Positions 43,300 through 54,249 of a DNA stretch of 64,000 nucleotides are shown piece by piece; position 1 is the stretch's first letter; each line of letters begins with the position of its first letter. The notes under the pieces were generated by a model. That model was not told where the DNA came from. It did no database searches and was given only the letters and a program-made list of their open reading frames with translations. Position numbers and translations under genes: made by a program. This DNA comes from Chaetoderma sp. LZ-2023a (Eukaryota; Mollusca; Caudofoveata; Chaetodermatida; Chaetodermatidae), in assembly GCA_034401795.1 (NCBI GenBank), contig CM067369.1:189060742-189124741 (forward strand), read 5' to 3'.

Positions 43300-45425
43300 T
43301 TAATCAAGATAATTTTTTCATTCCGTTCCCATTGTTAAGGCCTTTACATGTACATCTACATTCCAGTGTTTTAGTGTGGTCCAGTTCATTTCGACTAAGT
43401 CTTCCTTCTTATTATAGCCCCGATAGTGTCGGTGGAAAGGTGTTTTCTTGGGCCTATTTCTGGAGAAGGCCTTTCAGCTTTTTCTCATGTCCCTTGGGAT
43501 CCTTTATTTGGACACGCTAGTTCCTTGTTTTCTTATTAAATTCCATCTTCTGAGTATCAGTTTGGAAGGTCATCCAAACCCTACTACTGGGTGGTTCAGT
43601 TCGTTCCCCTTTCCTCAGCTTATTTGTTTACACAGTCTCATCACATTCCACCTCTTCAAGCCATCTTCTTTCAGACTCATCCCTGGAGGGGTGGGGTGGG
43701 GACTATCTGATTTCCAGGGAAATTTCAGACTATGGGTCCCCCCCCTGGGAGCCTTTTACCACGTCACTCTTCTCGAGTGGTGGGCTGTTTTTCCATGCCC
43801 TAGTCCATTGGGATCCCATTTTTCTCGATTTATCAATTCTTATCCGCTCGGACAATTTCACAGTAGTCTCGTTCATCAATCATCAGGGAGGGACAAGGTC
43901 GGTCTCTCTTCCGAGAGACCTTGATAATGTTTCACTGATGCAGAGCACGCAACATTTCTCTCCGTGCAGCTCTCGTCCCTGGTAAGTTAAATTTTCTGGC
44001 CGTCCAATTATCTCGTCCTTCCAGGTTCACAGAAATGGAATGGGAATCAAAAGAGGCTGTGGTCCAGTCAATTTTTCTTCAGTTCGTTTGTCCCCACATA
44101 GTTCTTTTGGCTTCTCTCAAGAATAAAAAATTATCATCTTCATATCTCCCTTTCCGGTAGTGATGGTCCTTTCAGTCGACTCTCTAGCCCAACTTTGAGA
44201 CAACATGGTCGCTTATACCTTTCCCAACTATTCTCTTTCCTCTAGTCTTAAGAAGGATCCGTCAACATATCTGTGTGTTACTGTTAATAGCTCCCTTTTG
44301 GGCATCAAAGTCTTGGTTTCCGGATCTCCTGGACCTTCTTGTAGATCTCTTTCTGCTATTACCCATTTCCATCAATCTTTTATCCCAGAACAGAGGCAGG
44401 ATTCTTCACCAGAACCCAGAAATCTTTCACCTGTCAGTCTGGAATCTGTCGAGCTGCCCCCTTCCTTCATCAATCTTTCAGTCAGATCTCAAGAACTTTT
44501 GGAAAATCTCTCAGACCTTCCACTCAAAACAGTTATTAGGCTCGATTTGAGTTCTTAAGAGATGGTGTTCAGATCATTCTATCCTCCTTCTGAGGCCTCT
44601 GTGATTCAGGTCACAGATTTCTTGTTTTCCTCTTTGATCAGAAGAAGCTGTCCGTTTAACCTGTTAGTGTCTATCGTTTTAGCCTGGACTCTTTTGTCAC
44701 ATGTCTACTTAATCCTTCGGTTCAGATCAGTAACATTTCACGATCTCTTTAAGGTTTTGGGAAATTCTCACCCTCCCTTCAGAAACCCAGATTCTATTTT
44801 GGAATCTATCCCTTGTACTTCAGGTTCTAGCTGGTAAACTCTTTGATCCTTTAGGATCTGTTTGTTTAAAACATCTCACTCTGAGGGCAGTCTTTTTACT
44901 AGCAGTAGCTTCAGCTAGCCGTCTCTGAAATTCATGCCGTATCTGCTGATTTGGATAGTTTCAAGTTACAGGTTTTAGCATTATCCTCTATCCTAGGTCT
45001 GAATTTCTGTCCAATACTCATTTAAGTTTTTAGGTAAACCCATCATATTTCATAAGTTTTCTACTTTATCTCCAGATGACTCTGTCTGGTTCCCTGTTAG
45101 GGCTCTCAATATTTACAAATTCCGTTCTGCTTGCAAACGATCCGACGATAGACATCTTTGGGTTACATTTGCAGAAGGTGTTGATCGTCCTTCCTCTTTA
45201 ACTACTTTTTCACGTTGGTTCTTTGACGCCATCAAAATTTGCCATGAGTTAGCTTCCCCTGTGTCAATGCTTTAGTCCCTAAGGCCCATGATGTTAGGGA
45301 CCTTGCCACCTCTTGTGCCCCTTTTTAATGGATCTTCTCTTGATGATATCATGCAAGTAGCTAATTGGACATCAGACAATACTTTTATTAATTTCTATCT
45401 TAAAGAGATTCTGGTCCTTCTTCTT
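43300..45425 (+). pseudogene. Decayed DIRS #2 polymerase: RT end, RNase H, tyrosine recombinase
   Basis: Collinear with the DIRS at 24.8-26.7 kb but in many frames. LLRPLHVHLHS (about 43,335) matches the RT end, and SDNFTVVSFINHQGG-like residues (about 43,850-43,895) and AALVPGKLNFLAVQLSR (about 43,970-44,020) are RNase H boxes. LLLIAPFWASKSWFPDLLDL (44,275-44,335) is the connector. HLTLRAVFLLAVASASR (about 44,870-44,920) precedes YR box I. VWFPVRALNIYK and DDRHLWVTF (45,080-45,175) follow, then AHDVRDLATSCAPF (about 45,285-45,325, the HxxR box) and NTFINFYLKEI (about 45,380-45,412). The last has Tyr in the nucleophile position. Dozens of stops and frameshifts make it inert. It is T-rich, unlike the other DIRS. 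Confidence 0.75.
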
Positions 45426-45927
45426 TCTTCTATAAGAATATTCAGAAGGTAGCTTCAGGGATCATGACTCATATTCCTTCTTCATTATCATCTTCCCTCG
45501 CTTCATCATCTTCATTAGTGTATGGGTGTTATTTGTGGTGAGTGTGAGTACATTAAACCTTTCTCATGTGTATCTCACCTTTTTCAAATCATCTCTTTCA
45601 TCTCTGTTTATATTCATTTACTTCATTCTTGCATGATCATCTCTTCTGTCCTGTCGTGCTAGGGTCGTTCAAGGACCCGCTTTTCCTTTCTCCTCCTTTC
45701 TTCTGTACCCTTCTATTAGGGTTACTTATGATAGTAATTCGAGGGGTTATTATCATTTGTAGTATCTTTCTCTACTTGTTATTACTAACTGCGTGATCAT
45801 TCTTTCTATTTTTTACATCAAGTTTACTAAAAAAAGTCGTCTCCCTCCCGGCTTTGTTCAATGTTGAAATCTGTGTTTGAGCAATAGTAATGCAAGGAGG
45901 TAGGTTGTGATGTAATAACAACGACAA

Positions 45928-46178
45928 GACGACCCGCAGGCTCTGGTCTTATGTTTTACTAATTACATGTACCTACATCCTTGCATTACAGCCCACCTTG
46001 AGCCTCCCCTCTGTGAAATTATTTTTAAACACAATTTATCCAGCAAACATTGGCTGTAAAAAATTCATCTTACTACGCTTCCCTGCAGAGAAGGAAAGCA
46101 ATATTAATAGTAATGCAAGGAGGTAGGTATATGTAATTAGTAAAACATAAGACCAGACCCTGCGGGTCGTCTGGTCGA
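45928..46178. repeat. Inverted pair, likely right end of DIRS #2
   Basis: 45,928-45,990 (GACGACCCGCAGGCTCTGGT ... CCTTGCATTAC) pairs with the reverse complement of 46,113-46,178 (CCAGACGACCCGCAGGGTCT...). A third partial tip, TAGTAATGCAAGGAGGTAGG, is at 45,886. Side-by-side inverted tips after a DIRS recombinase resemble the internal complementary region plus terminal repeat. The matching left terminal repeat was not found. Confidence 0.55.
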
Positions 46179-46300
46179 TCTAGTTCATTCTGAATACTTA
46201 GGAGCACTCTTTAAGTGGGCTAATAAATATGAATTTGCTGAATATTTTGAGAATAATTTATGTGAAAGCTCTTACTGACTAAATCATCTATCACTTTCTG

Positions 46301-46541
46301 TTAACCCTTTAATGACTAAATTTGTTAAAAAAATTAAAATATTCACTTGTTAAATGTCCATTTGTAGGCCAAGAGAAGACTGTTTTTCAAAATTTGCCTC
46401 AGTAATGACTGGCTCGCTTATCGAGCCAGTCATTTCAGTGGTAAAATTTCATACTTCTCGTCTTCCCTTGGCCTGCAAATGCGCATTCCTAAAGAGCACT
46501 ACAGAGGCCGGTTTTTGCAGACTACGTCGTAAAATGGTTAA
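46301..46541. mobile_element. TTAA-type hairpin MITE, family A
   Basis: Begins TTAACCCTTTAATGAC and ends ATGGTTAA. The core is an inverted repeat with a tip at about 46,420 (GCTCGCTTATCGAGCC). Confidence 0.8.
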
Positions 46542-46767
46542 ATTATCTAAATAGCGTGTAGTGACTACATGTACATGAATACCTGTTATTGTAAATACCA
46601 TTATACATGGCAGGCCACGAAAATTACACGTTCCTGCGGTCCGGGGAAACCACTTTTTACTGTAGGGCAATGAAATTTTAACACACTGGTTGCCCTGGGA
46701 GACAACCTAGATAATTTGTTATTTTCAGGGCCTGTATATGTACACATGGTATTTATTCTATTTAGTC

Positions 46768-46955
46768 TTAACCATTTAACACTCAAACATGTGTCAAATT
46801 TGTTCAAGAAAATTTGAATTTTCTCACAGAAAATATCCATTTGCAGACTGAGAGAACTGTTTTTGAAAATTTACCACTGCAAATGGATATTTCTCAAGAC
46901 CGCTGCAAAAACCATTTTTGGTCTATATGAGGGACAAAGGGTGAATATAATGGTT
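46768..46955. mobile_element. Family A MITE, collapsed hairpin
   Basis: Begins TTAACCATTTAACACTC. The two arms are joined at TTTACCACTGCAAATGG, so the central 'gactggctcgataaccgagccagtc' part is deleted. Confidence 0.65.
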
Positions 46956-47285
46956 GAGTTGGTATGGACAAGGATTCTATAGTCTGTGAAGCTTACAAAA
47001 ACACATATTTTCCAAAGGATTTACAGAAATGGGCAACCTGGAAGTAGTCGGGCAACCTAATTGAAATGTCGTAATTGCCCTGGGGGGGGGGGGGGGGTTG
47101 TTTGTAAAACAATATTTTTCTAATTTTCGAGCCCTGCATGGATATAGAATGGCATGGCCTCATATCAAATGTGGAGATGTCTTGTAATTATCTTTATTCT
47201 ATGGAGGCATTACCTGAATACCATGACCTCAAGCAGGTGCTATTTTCCCCATGCATGATATGATATTCATTATTGCCTTAAAATA

Positions 47286-47506
47286 TTAACCCTTTAACAC
47301 TCATATCAGCCAAAAACGACTTCTGCAGTAGCCTTGAGAAATGTTCATTTGCAGACCAAAAGATTTTTGAAAATTTACCACGAATGACTGGCTCGATAAC
47401 CGAGCCAGTCATTCCAATGGTAAATTGTCAAAAATAGTCTGCAAATGGATATTTTCTATGAGAAAATTTAAATTTTCTTGAATAAATTTGAGGGTTAAAG
47501 GGTTAA
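47286..47506. mobile_element. Family A MITE, TTAA-CCCTTTAACACTC ends, 221 bp
   Basis: Clear reference copy: TTAACCCTTTAACACTCATA at the left and TTTGAGGGTTAAAGGGTTAA at the right give inverted ends inside TTAA. The core hairpin is centred at about 47,398 (GGCTCGATAACCGAGCC). CCC...GGG ends in TTAA are the piggyBac pattern. Confidence 0.85.
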
Positions 47507-47670
47507 AGCTTCCATTCCACTCTGTACTGTATTCATATTTTATATCTCGATAAAATAAATTCTGAGAGGATCTGAACAGCGTTTAAATTTTGATAGTCTT
47601 AGACAATCGGATAGAAATTAGTCAAATTAAGAATTACATTGTGCATAAAATTATCAAGACAGCTTGACTA

Positions 47671-47873
47671 TTAACCCTTTCACCTACAAATCCATGAAAA
47701 ACTATATTCTTTACAATATAAAACTTATTATGTTGAATATTTTGAAAATAATTTGACTGGATGCTATAAGGAAACAACGGCTTCCAATCAGATTAATTTC
47801 AAAATATCCAACAGTTTTCCTGTATTTTAGCATTCAGAATGAGATATGAGCAATTCATCAGTGAAAGGGTTAA
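47671..47873. mobile_element. TTAA-type hairpin MITE, family B, 203 bp
   Basis: Ends TTAACCCTTTCACCTAC and ATCAGTGAAAGGGTTAA are inverted copies within TTAA. The interior pairs 'tgttgaatattttgaaaataatttgactgga' with 'tccaatcagattaatttcaaaatatccaac'. The core differs from family A, but the tips are the same type. Confidence 0.85.
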
Positions 47874-48317
47874 ATCCTGCACCAGTGATTATTTTGTTCT
47901 AGCCAATTTGACATGTTTGAGAGAATGTGAACGTTTCCCACAATAGAAATAATCTGCTGTCAAATTTGTGCAAATATTCAACACTCAACAGGCTTCATTA
48001 AAATCTCCTGAAATCATCTTTCTTGAAATTCAGAAGGAGAACTTGATTGAGAAGTAGAATCTTTCAATTGTCTAACAACAAGGTGTGTTTTGATTATATT
48101 TTGTTGAGTCGATGACCATGCAGACTGTTTGAAACGAGGGGTGGGGTAGGGCCCAGCGTGGTTTGGCCTAAAAGAAAACCAGTGACGGTATCACTAATTA
48201 AACCGGTTTAACCTAAAAAACTTTAAGGGGCTAGAATGATCGAAAATAATTTGGAATCTGAAAATATCTTGTTTTCATTAGCTACATGTACCGTACATGT
48301 ATTTTGTGATTTGATAA

Positions 48318-48510
48318 CTGATGTAAATTGCCACGAAATTAGAACGGTAACTGCGTATAACTGTTCACTTCGATGCTATCCATCTCAAAGTAGTAGTGAA
48401 AATAAATAAAATAAATAGTCTGGTTCAAGTGAAGTCGTAAAATTAACACACTAACTACTAAAATGTAGATTTTCCACACTGTTATTAGGTCACTATTTTC
48501 AAAAGCATAG
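48318..48510 (+). repeat. Dispersed repeat shared with 29.3-29.46 kb
   Basis: Both places carry GCCACGAAATTAGAAC, a T/A-rich middle with 'aaataaataaat', and TTATTAGGTCACTATTTT in the same order and at similar spacing (about 140-165 bp). Confidence 0.5.
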
Positions 48511-48680
48511 GAAAATCTGGGGAGGGGGGGTTCAGTGCCTATGTTAGTTATGATTTGGTTCTTCGTTGTCTGATTTTTTTTTCCCCAGTGGTCCTTTACT
48601 CTTGATGTCTACCCGTGATATCAGTTCATCTGAGATATGGTTCTCTGGGGAGGATATTAAATTTTCTGATGGCTCTTGCT

Positions 48681-48925
48681 TTAACCCATTAATAGTCGAG
48701 ATTGGTCAAGAAAATTAATATATAACATTTGCTTATAGAATGTTCATTTGTAGACCAAGTTTGAAGAGGATTTTAGAAATTTTAGCACGGAGATGTCGCA
48801 GGGCTAAATTATCAAATCAGTCAATCCAGTGGTAACATTTAAAAAATAGTCTTCTTTGTCTGCAAATGGACATTTTTCAAGACAACTGCAGAGGCTAGTT
48901 TTGGCTGGATTGACTATTATACATG
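48681..48925. mobile_element. Family A MITE just upstream of Xkr exon 2
   Basis: Starts TTAACCCATTAATAGTC. The arms include 'gttcatttgtagaccaag' and 'gtctgcaaatggacatttttcaagac'. It ends within about 45 bp of the exon 2 acceptor, so it may overlap the branch-point region. Confidence 0.75.
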
Positions 48926-48967
48926 TAAAATTAAAACAGAGATTTGTATGTATTTCTATGCTTTCAG

Positions 48968-49157
48968 ATGTGCTGTTAACCGGTCACTATTACCTGTCTG
49001 GTCAGATGACATGGGCGACCTTGACATTCGTATTCACTATTGTACCTACAGTCATCCTGCAGATTTTTAGTCTGTGCTGGTATGGGGCTGAAGGACCATT
49101 ATATCCGAAAACATTCAAGGCATTATCGCATCTGTTCCTTATCGCACCTTTGCAAAG
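48968..49157 (+). CDS. Xkr: Xkr-family gene, exon 2
   Basis: Acceptor TTTCTATGCTTTCAG, donor GTAGGT at 49,158. It completes an Asp codon from exon 1 and encodes VLLTGHYYLSGQMTWATLTF, then VFTIVPTVILQIFSLCWYG (second transmembrane helix) and PKTFKALSHLFLIAPLQ. The phrases YYL.G and 'P....Q..S..WY' with 'L.HL..L.PL.R' are hallmarks of XK-related proteins. It ends in phase 2 (AG), completed by G of exon 3 to make Arg. The product is 190 bp of coding sequence with no stop or anomaly. Confidence 0.88.
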
Positions 49158-49194
49158 GTAGGTTTAGTTCTAGTTAGTTTAACTATATTGTTAG

Positions 49195-49320
49195 TTAACC
49201 CTTACCACTCTGATGTCAATATTCTAGATCTTTTACTGTCAGTAGTAAAGAAACATCTTCCACCAAATTTTTTGAAAATGAGCACCAGTTCATCTCGTAA
49301 TTTAATTTAACCCTTTCAGG
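49195..49320. repeat. TTAA-ended repeat, family C (single arm)
   Basis: TTAACCCTTACCACTCTGATGTCAA with 'tcttccaccaaattttttgaaaa' and 'cagttcatctcgtaatttaa' corresponds to one arm of the hairpin at 62,285-62,495. Confidence 0.55.
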
Positions 49321-49439
49321 CCATGATATTTGGAAAATCTGCAGAACCTAATAATAGGTTACGGGTATTTCTTTCACGTAACCAATAGTTCAGATAGGTG
49401 CCAGTCATTCGCATAAACTCATTGGTTGGCTACTTAATA

Positions 49440-50956
49440 TACTGAACCAAAGAAGTTTAGCAACACTGAGAATATTACTGTATAAATGTTATTTAACAAA
49501 AACAATAAATTGATTCAAATATATTATTTAATTGATAGGTCATTTTCCAATTTGAACAACAGTCTCTTGTTACTGTAATGCTAGCATCGCGCCTTTAACG
49601 CGGCATCATTCAATGGAAGGGTCCAATTTAAATAATGGCACTGAGCTGTCAATACCGGTTGTGACCTCCGCGCGCATTAACCACCGCCGTACATCGCTTT
49701 CTCATGCTTCGAATTAAGCACCTGATGTCACGAAGAGGAATCGCATCCCATTCCTGTAGCAGTGCAGCTTCCAGCTCCCGCACGTTGTGAAGATGTGGAT
49801 GGTTCTCACACACCATACGGCCAAGCATGTCCCACACGTGTTCGATAGGAGACAGGTCCGGTGATCGCACTGGCCAGTCCAACACCGGAACGTTGTTAGC
49901 CTCAAGGAAATCACTGGTGACCCTAGCTGAATGAGGATGGGCGTTGTCTTGCTGGAACATAAAGTCTGCATGATGCTGCATAAAAGGGATGACAACAGGG
50001 GTGACAACTTCTTCACAGTAACGTTGAGCCGTTAAATTTCCGCGAATCACAATAAGATCTGTTTTGCCATTTTCATAGATTCCAGCCCACACCATGACAC
50101 TGCCTCCACCGAATCTGTCGTGCTGAATGATGTTGGCTGCGTCATACCGTTCTAAACATCGCCAAACCCGTTGCCTACCATCCGCCACATCCACACAAAA
50201 CCTCGAATCATCACTGAACAAAACATGGCTCCATTTTTTAGCAGGGCATCGCTGATGAGTTCTTTCCCATGCAAACCGATTCTCGATGTGACGCTTTGTA
50301 AGCGGAACAGCAAAAAGTGGACGACGGGCATGCAGTCCAGCATCATGGCGTCTGTTACGCACAGTTTGTGCATGCACCGTAGTGCCGGTAGCGGTGTGCA
50401 AATTACGGGACAGCCGCGGCGCAGTCTCAAACCTCAAATCATCACGACGTCACTAAGTAGCGGTCTTCTCGTGGTACTATTGCTGTCGGTCTGCCAGATC
50501 GTGGTCAGTCATTAACAAGTCCAGTTTCCTGCTCACGTTGGCGGAGACGGGAAATGGTTGAGGCGTGAACATTAAAATGTCGAGCAACAGCGCGAACGCT
50601 CTTCCCAGCAGCGAGTCTTCCCATTGCTTCATGGCGCTGATTTTTGGGTAGCCCTGGGCGGCGGCCCATATTCGGTAGGGTAAACTTTTAAGCGTTTTCT
50701 GTTAACGTTCGTTATCTGCTTTTGCAATATGGTGAATTTTTGCCTTTGCTACCAGCCAATGTGGGCCAGTGCATGAAAAATGCATTTTCACATGCAGTAA
50801 GCGTGCGGCCAAGAAATGCAAGAAATGATTTGCATTTCTTCATGATCAGCGAGACATTACATTGACGAAACATGCCTGCAAATTTGGTTATAAATGGACG
50901 CATAGTTTTAATACAACAAACCAAACTTCACTATTGCTAAACTTTTTTGGCTATAT
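49440..50956 (-). mobile_element. Tc1/mariner element, ~1.5 kb
   Basis: The left tip ACTGAACCAAAGAAGTTTAGCAACACTG and the right tip in reverse complement (ATAGCCAAAAAAGTTTAGCAATAGTG) form ~30-bp imperfect inverted repeats next to TA. A minus-strand DD34E transposase lies between. It sits in Xkr intron 2. Confidence 0.8.
49649..50671 (-). pseudogene. Tc1-like transposase, DD34E, broken near the N-terminus
   Basis: The N-terminal helix-turn-helix is read from about 50,671 (MGRRPGLPKNQRHEAMGRLA, then SVRAVARHFNVHASTISRL). A TGA stop follows near 50,513, then the GRP box PRSGRPTAI, then a frameshift near 50,450. From 50,437 to 49,649 the frame is open for 262 codons. It holds the second HTH region (RNRRHDAGLHARRP) and catalytic residues FSDDSRF (first Asp), QQDNAHPHSA (second Asp) and SPIEHVWD (Glu), with 34 residues between the second Asp and Glu. 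Catalytic residues are intact, but two lesions separate them from the DNA-binding head. Confidence 0.88.
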
Positions 50957-51159
50957 ATACAGCAAAATGATTTTCCAGCCTATTATGTGCCCTGTTATAG
51001 TCTATGATGCAAACTGAACATGAGTTTGACTATTTTTTCACTTGAAAATAAATCAAGAGCTCATTTTCATGTAACCTAATTTTCGGTTTGCACTTTGTGA
51101 TTTTGCGTAACCAACACAGGAACTATTGGTTTGGTTACGCAAAATTTCGAGGTCCGTCT

Positions 51160-51400
51160 TTAATGGTCAAATTTAGTCAAGAAAATCAAAATATTCACTT
51201 ATTGAATGTCAATTATTTTTAGGCTACATGTAAGTGAAGACTGTTTTTGAGAATTTACCACTGGAATGACTGGCTCAATAACCGAGCCAGTCATTCCAGT
51301 GGTAAATTCTCAAAAATAGTCTACTCTTGACATGCAAATTGACATTCCTCAGTACCACTACTGAGGCCTGTTTTGGCCGGCTTGACCATTAAAGAGTTAA
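51160..51400. mobile_element. Family A MITE
   Basis: Left TTTAATGGTCAAATTTAG, right TTGACCATTAAAGAGTTAA. Nearly perfect central hairpin with ACTGGCTCAATAACCGAGCC at its tip (about 51,270-51,290). Confidence 0.8.
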
Positions 51401-51451
51401 AACTTAGTCATAACATCAGAGGGATAAGTGCTAAAGCAGACTGTGTTATAA

Positions 51452-51680
51452 TTAACCCTTTAGTACATAACTTTGTTCAAGAAAAGTAAAATTATCTGAA
51501 AGAAAATGCCCATTTGTATGTATTAAGAGAATTTTTTTTTTTAATTTCATGTGTCGGAACGATTGTTACGGTAACAGCATAATTCAATCCTATTGTAAAT
51601 TTTCAAAAATAATCTTGGTCTGCAAATGGACATTCCTCAAGACCACTACGTAAGCCAGTTTTGGCCGGTTTGACCATTTA
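51452..51680. mobile_element. Family A MITE, hairpin tip lost
   Basis: TTAACCCTTTAGTACATAAC at the left and 'ggccggtttgaccattta' at the right. The arms are recognisable (AATAATCTTGGTCTGCAAATGG), but the centre is replaced by 'gtgtcggaacgattgttacgg'. Confidence 0.65.
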
Positions 51681-52132
51681 CCAAGTTTATTGGTAATCAA
51701 TAAATTTGCTAACTGAGATTTGTTATTATAGAAATTTTATTTACAGTCAGACAGTCACAACAGTGTCACTTAAATACACCAAATGAGCACATTAATTTGT
51801 AACTAATTCATCAATCATATTCAGATACATGTATGGCTATGCACAACAGATTGAACACATTTTTGTACCCAGCCAAAGAAGGCAGAATCCTATTCAAACC
51901 GATAGTGACACATGACTGATACAAAATTCAACTCTTGAAAATTGGTTTCGGAATGATAGCTTTCTCGGATCCGTTTGAAGCTCCATCTAGGTCCATGACA
52001 ACGATTGAAGCATGTTTGAGGGAGAGGCTTCTCAGCATGGACGATACATATAACCTGAAATTCAGTTGAGTTATAAATGTTAAGGACAAACCTTAGCTCA
52101 CTCTCTTACCAATATGAGCAATTGCAGTTTCC

Positions 52133-52374
52133 TTAACCATTTAGTGATCATACAGGCGAAAACCAATCTCTGCTATTGTCTTGTGGAATGTCCATTTACA
52201 GGCCAAGAGAAAAGAATTTCTGAAAATTTACCACTGGAATGGCTGGCTTGATAACCGAGCCAGTCACTCCAGTGATAAGTTTTCCAAAAGTATATTCTCT
52301 TGCCCTGTAAATGGACATTCAATAAGAAAATAATTAAATTTTTTCTTGACCAAATTTGATCAGTAAAGGGTTAA
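52133..52374. mobile_element. Family A MITE, 242 bp
   Basis: Ends TTAACCATTTAGTGATCA and TTGATCAGTAAAGGGTTAA. Central hairpin at about 52,245 (GGCTTGATAACCGAGCC). Confidence 0.8.
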
Positions 52375-52599
52375 GACATCATCATGGCTGTGTATACTAC
52401 AGTACCACTCAGATATAACATAGAGTGTAATCGAGCACCTATGGTGTGAGCGAAATATGCATGTTCTTGCGAATAAAATTACCAATCGTCTCGTTATAGT
52501 GTCAAATCACTCGCATGCCACTTGCACTACAATTTTTTTAAAAGAGTATTAAATTTTATTTGAGACAGTCGCGATCATTGCATGCCAAACAACAAATCG

Positions 52600-53030
52600 C
52601 TGGGTGTTAACCGAGACTATTTTTATAGCGAGAATTTACATCGACCAACATAAAATAATCCAAAACGGAATCAGACTTATAACAAGATTTCACGAATGCC
52701 AGAAAAATTAATGAGCTAGCGGCTTCTTATGTTGGTGGGCCAAATTAAATCTCTTGTGATTGGAGGCGTTCCACTAAACTACATGTGACGGCATATGTAA
52801 TATACGAGAAGGCCTCCTAAATACGAACAGATTTTGTAACTTCGCGATTGTCAATATCGCAAATTAATATAATATTATTATGTACAGAAGATAATGTTTT
52901 TAAAACAGTTTGAGTAATAATTTCATTATATCCTAATCAACAAATGTATTCCACAACATATTTATTGGCGAGATTTTTGTTGCACTTAGGTAATTTAGTT
53001 AACCACGATTAAAATTAACTAGTCGCAGCT
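52600..53030 (-). repeat. Inverted fragment of the 28.15/35.85-kb hAT family
   Basis: 'agaagataatgtttttaaaacagtttgagtaataattt', 'atcctaatcaacaaatgtattc' and 'tattggcgagattttt' are diverged reverse-complement matches to the interior of the hAT element at 28,640-28,760. No hAT tip is kept. Confidence 0.6.
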
Positions 53031-53042
53031 GTTTATGTGCAG

Positions 53043-53435
53043 CCTCAGCAGTACTGTAACTTAGTGAGTGCCCTGATGCAAATGCACTTGAAAATCAGTA
53101 AGGGCATTTGGATATCAAAAGTCAGGTGCCCTCATAAGCATGCACATTTTTGGTGTTTGTGAAAAATATCAGTGCCTTGAATATTTATAAACCGATAGTT
53201 TGTTGATTTTTATCTGATATCATGACATAATACAAATGCAATTCCAGAATCATTGTCACACTGAATGTTGATAAATTCAATGACTATTATTTTATAATAA
53301 TGCAAGAATGTGTACTGATTTATTATATGACATATTGGAATGTGGGCAGTCTAACCTCATTGAGGGCACTCTGTTTAATTTTTACCATGCCCTGATTGCA
53401 TTCACCTCAAAGCGCTAAGTTACAGCATTAGCAGG
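53043..53435. mobile_element. Short inverted-repeat element, ~390 bp
   Basis: The left side, CAGCAGTACTGTAACTTAGTG with 'gccctgatgcaaatgca', is mirrored at the right by TGCCCTGATTGCATTCACC and CTAAGTTACAGCATTAGC. Classification is not possible; the ends are hAT-like in style. Confidence 0.5.
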
Positions 53436-53690
53436 TAGTAGTCACGGGATAGTCTCAGATGATTTGCATGTGAATGTAAGATTCAAACACGCCTTAATCT
53501 CATTTTTTATCCCGATATAGTCGAGATTTATTTTAAGTTATTTTTTATCAGTACTGTACATGTAATTTGCGCTGTTGTTGAGGCCTTGTTGATAATGTAA
53601 GTTCCGTTTAGTATTTTGGAACTAATTTGAATGAAGGTGTTGCTCCATATGTATTGCTTGTAAAATATTCAACCAGATAAGTGATTGCTT

Positions 53691-53929
53691 GAACCCGTTA
53701 ACACTCATATCAGCAAAAACATGGCTTTTGTAGTGGTCTTAAGATATGTCCATTTGCAGATCAAGAGAAGACTATTTTTGAAAATTTACCACTGGAATGA
53801 CTGGCTCGATAACCGAGCCAGTCAGTCCAGTGGTAAATTTTCAAAAATAGTCTTCTCTTGGTCTGCAAATGAACATTTTCTATGAGAAAATTGAAATTTT
53901 AAAAAACTAATTCACGGGCTCACGGTTAA
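53691..53929. mobile_element. Family A MITE, near-perfect 60-bp hairpin arms
   Basis: Core 53,748-53,870. ATTTGCAGATCAAGAGAAGA through GAATGACTGGCTCGA pairs base for base with its complement, with almost no loop (GGCTCGATAACCGAGCC). The outer ends near 53,695 and 53,926 are diverged forms of CCCTTTAACACTC. It lies 68 bp upstream of Xkr exon 3. Confidence 0.85.
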
Positions 53930-53996
53930 TCCTATATTCTGTCTCAATGTACAGATTGTGTGTGTGTTTTCATTGTCATTAGCTTATCTATTTCAG

Positions 53997-54187
53997 GTAC
54001 GCACAGGTTATAAGGTATGGCTCTCGTGCACGGAAAACCTGGCTAGCGAGTGACTATAACCGCCTGTATCATGCGCTGCATGACATCTACATTCTCAGAT
54101 TATTTGAAGCATTTCTTGAATGCGCTCCACAGTTATTGATTCAGGTGTACAGCATTATGATCCTTGGTCATGCCAACTGGATTACAG
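53997..54187 (+). CDS. Xkr: Xkr-family gene, exon 3
   Basis: Acceptor CTTATCTATTTCAG, donor GTAATA at 54,188. It encodes RYAQVIRYGSRARKTWLASD, YNRLYHALHDIYI and LRLFEAFLECAPQLLIQVY, then SIMILGHANWIT. 'D...YH.LHDI..LRLFE.FLE.APQL..Q.Y' is the most diagnostic block of the XK family and identifies the gene. The helix LFEAFLECAPQLLIQVYSIM is a membrane segment. It ends in phase 1 (G), which exon 4 completes to Gly. The two exon-like segments at 57,274 and 59,321 fall in the following intron and have the same phase. Confidence 0.92.
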
Positions 54188-54249
54188 GTAATATAATGTG
54201 TTTGCTGAACTAGTGGTCATTGACCCTGTATGTGTCCCATCCGTCCGTC

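Larger units (their letters stand above)
19993..48967 (+). other. Xkr intron 1, ~29 kb, filled with nested mobile elements
   Basis: Donor GTAAAC at 19,993 and acceptor ...TTTCTATGCTTTCAG at 48,967. All features from 20.0 to 48.9 kb listed here lie inside it. I see no other host exon within it. Confidence 0.65.

Noticed and set aside
43239-43924. Hydrophobic frames as membrane proteins
   Set aside because: They are in the T-rich decayed DIRS; Phe/Leu/Ser content comes from composition, and DIRS motifs appear in other frames.
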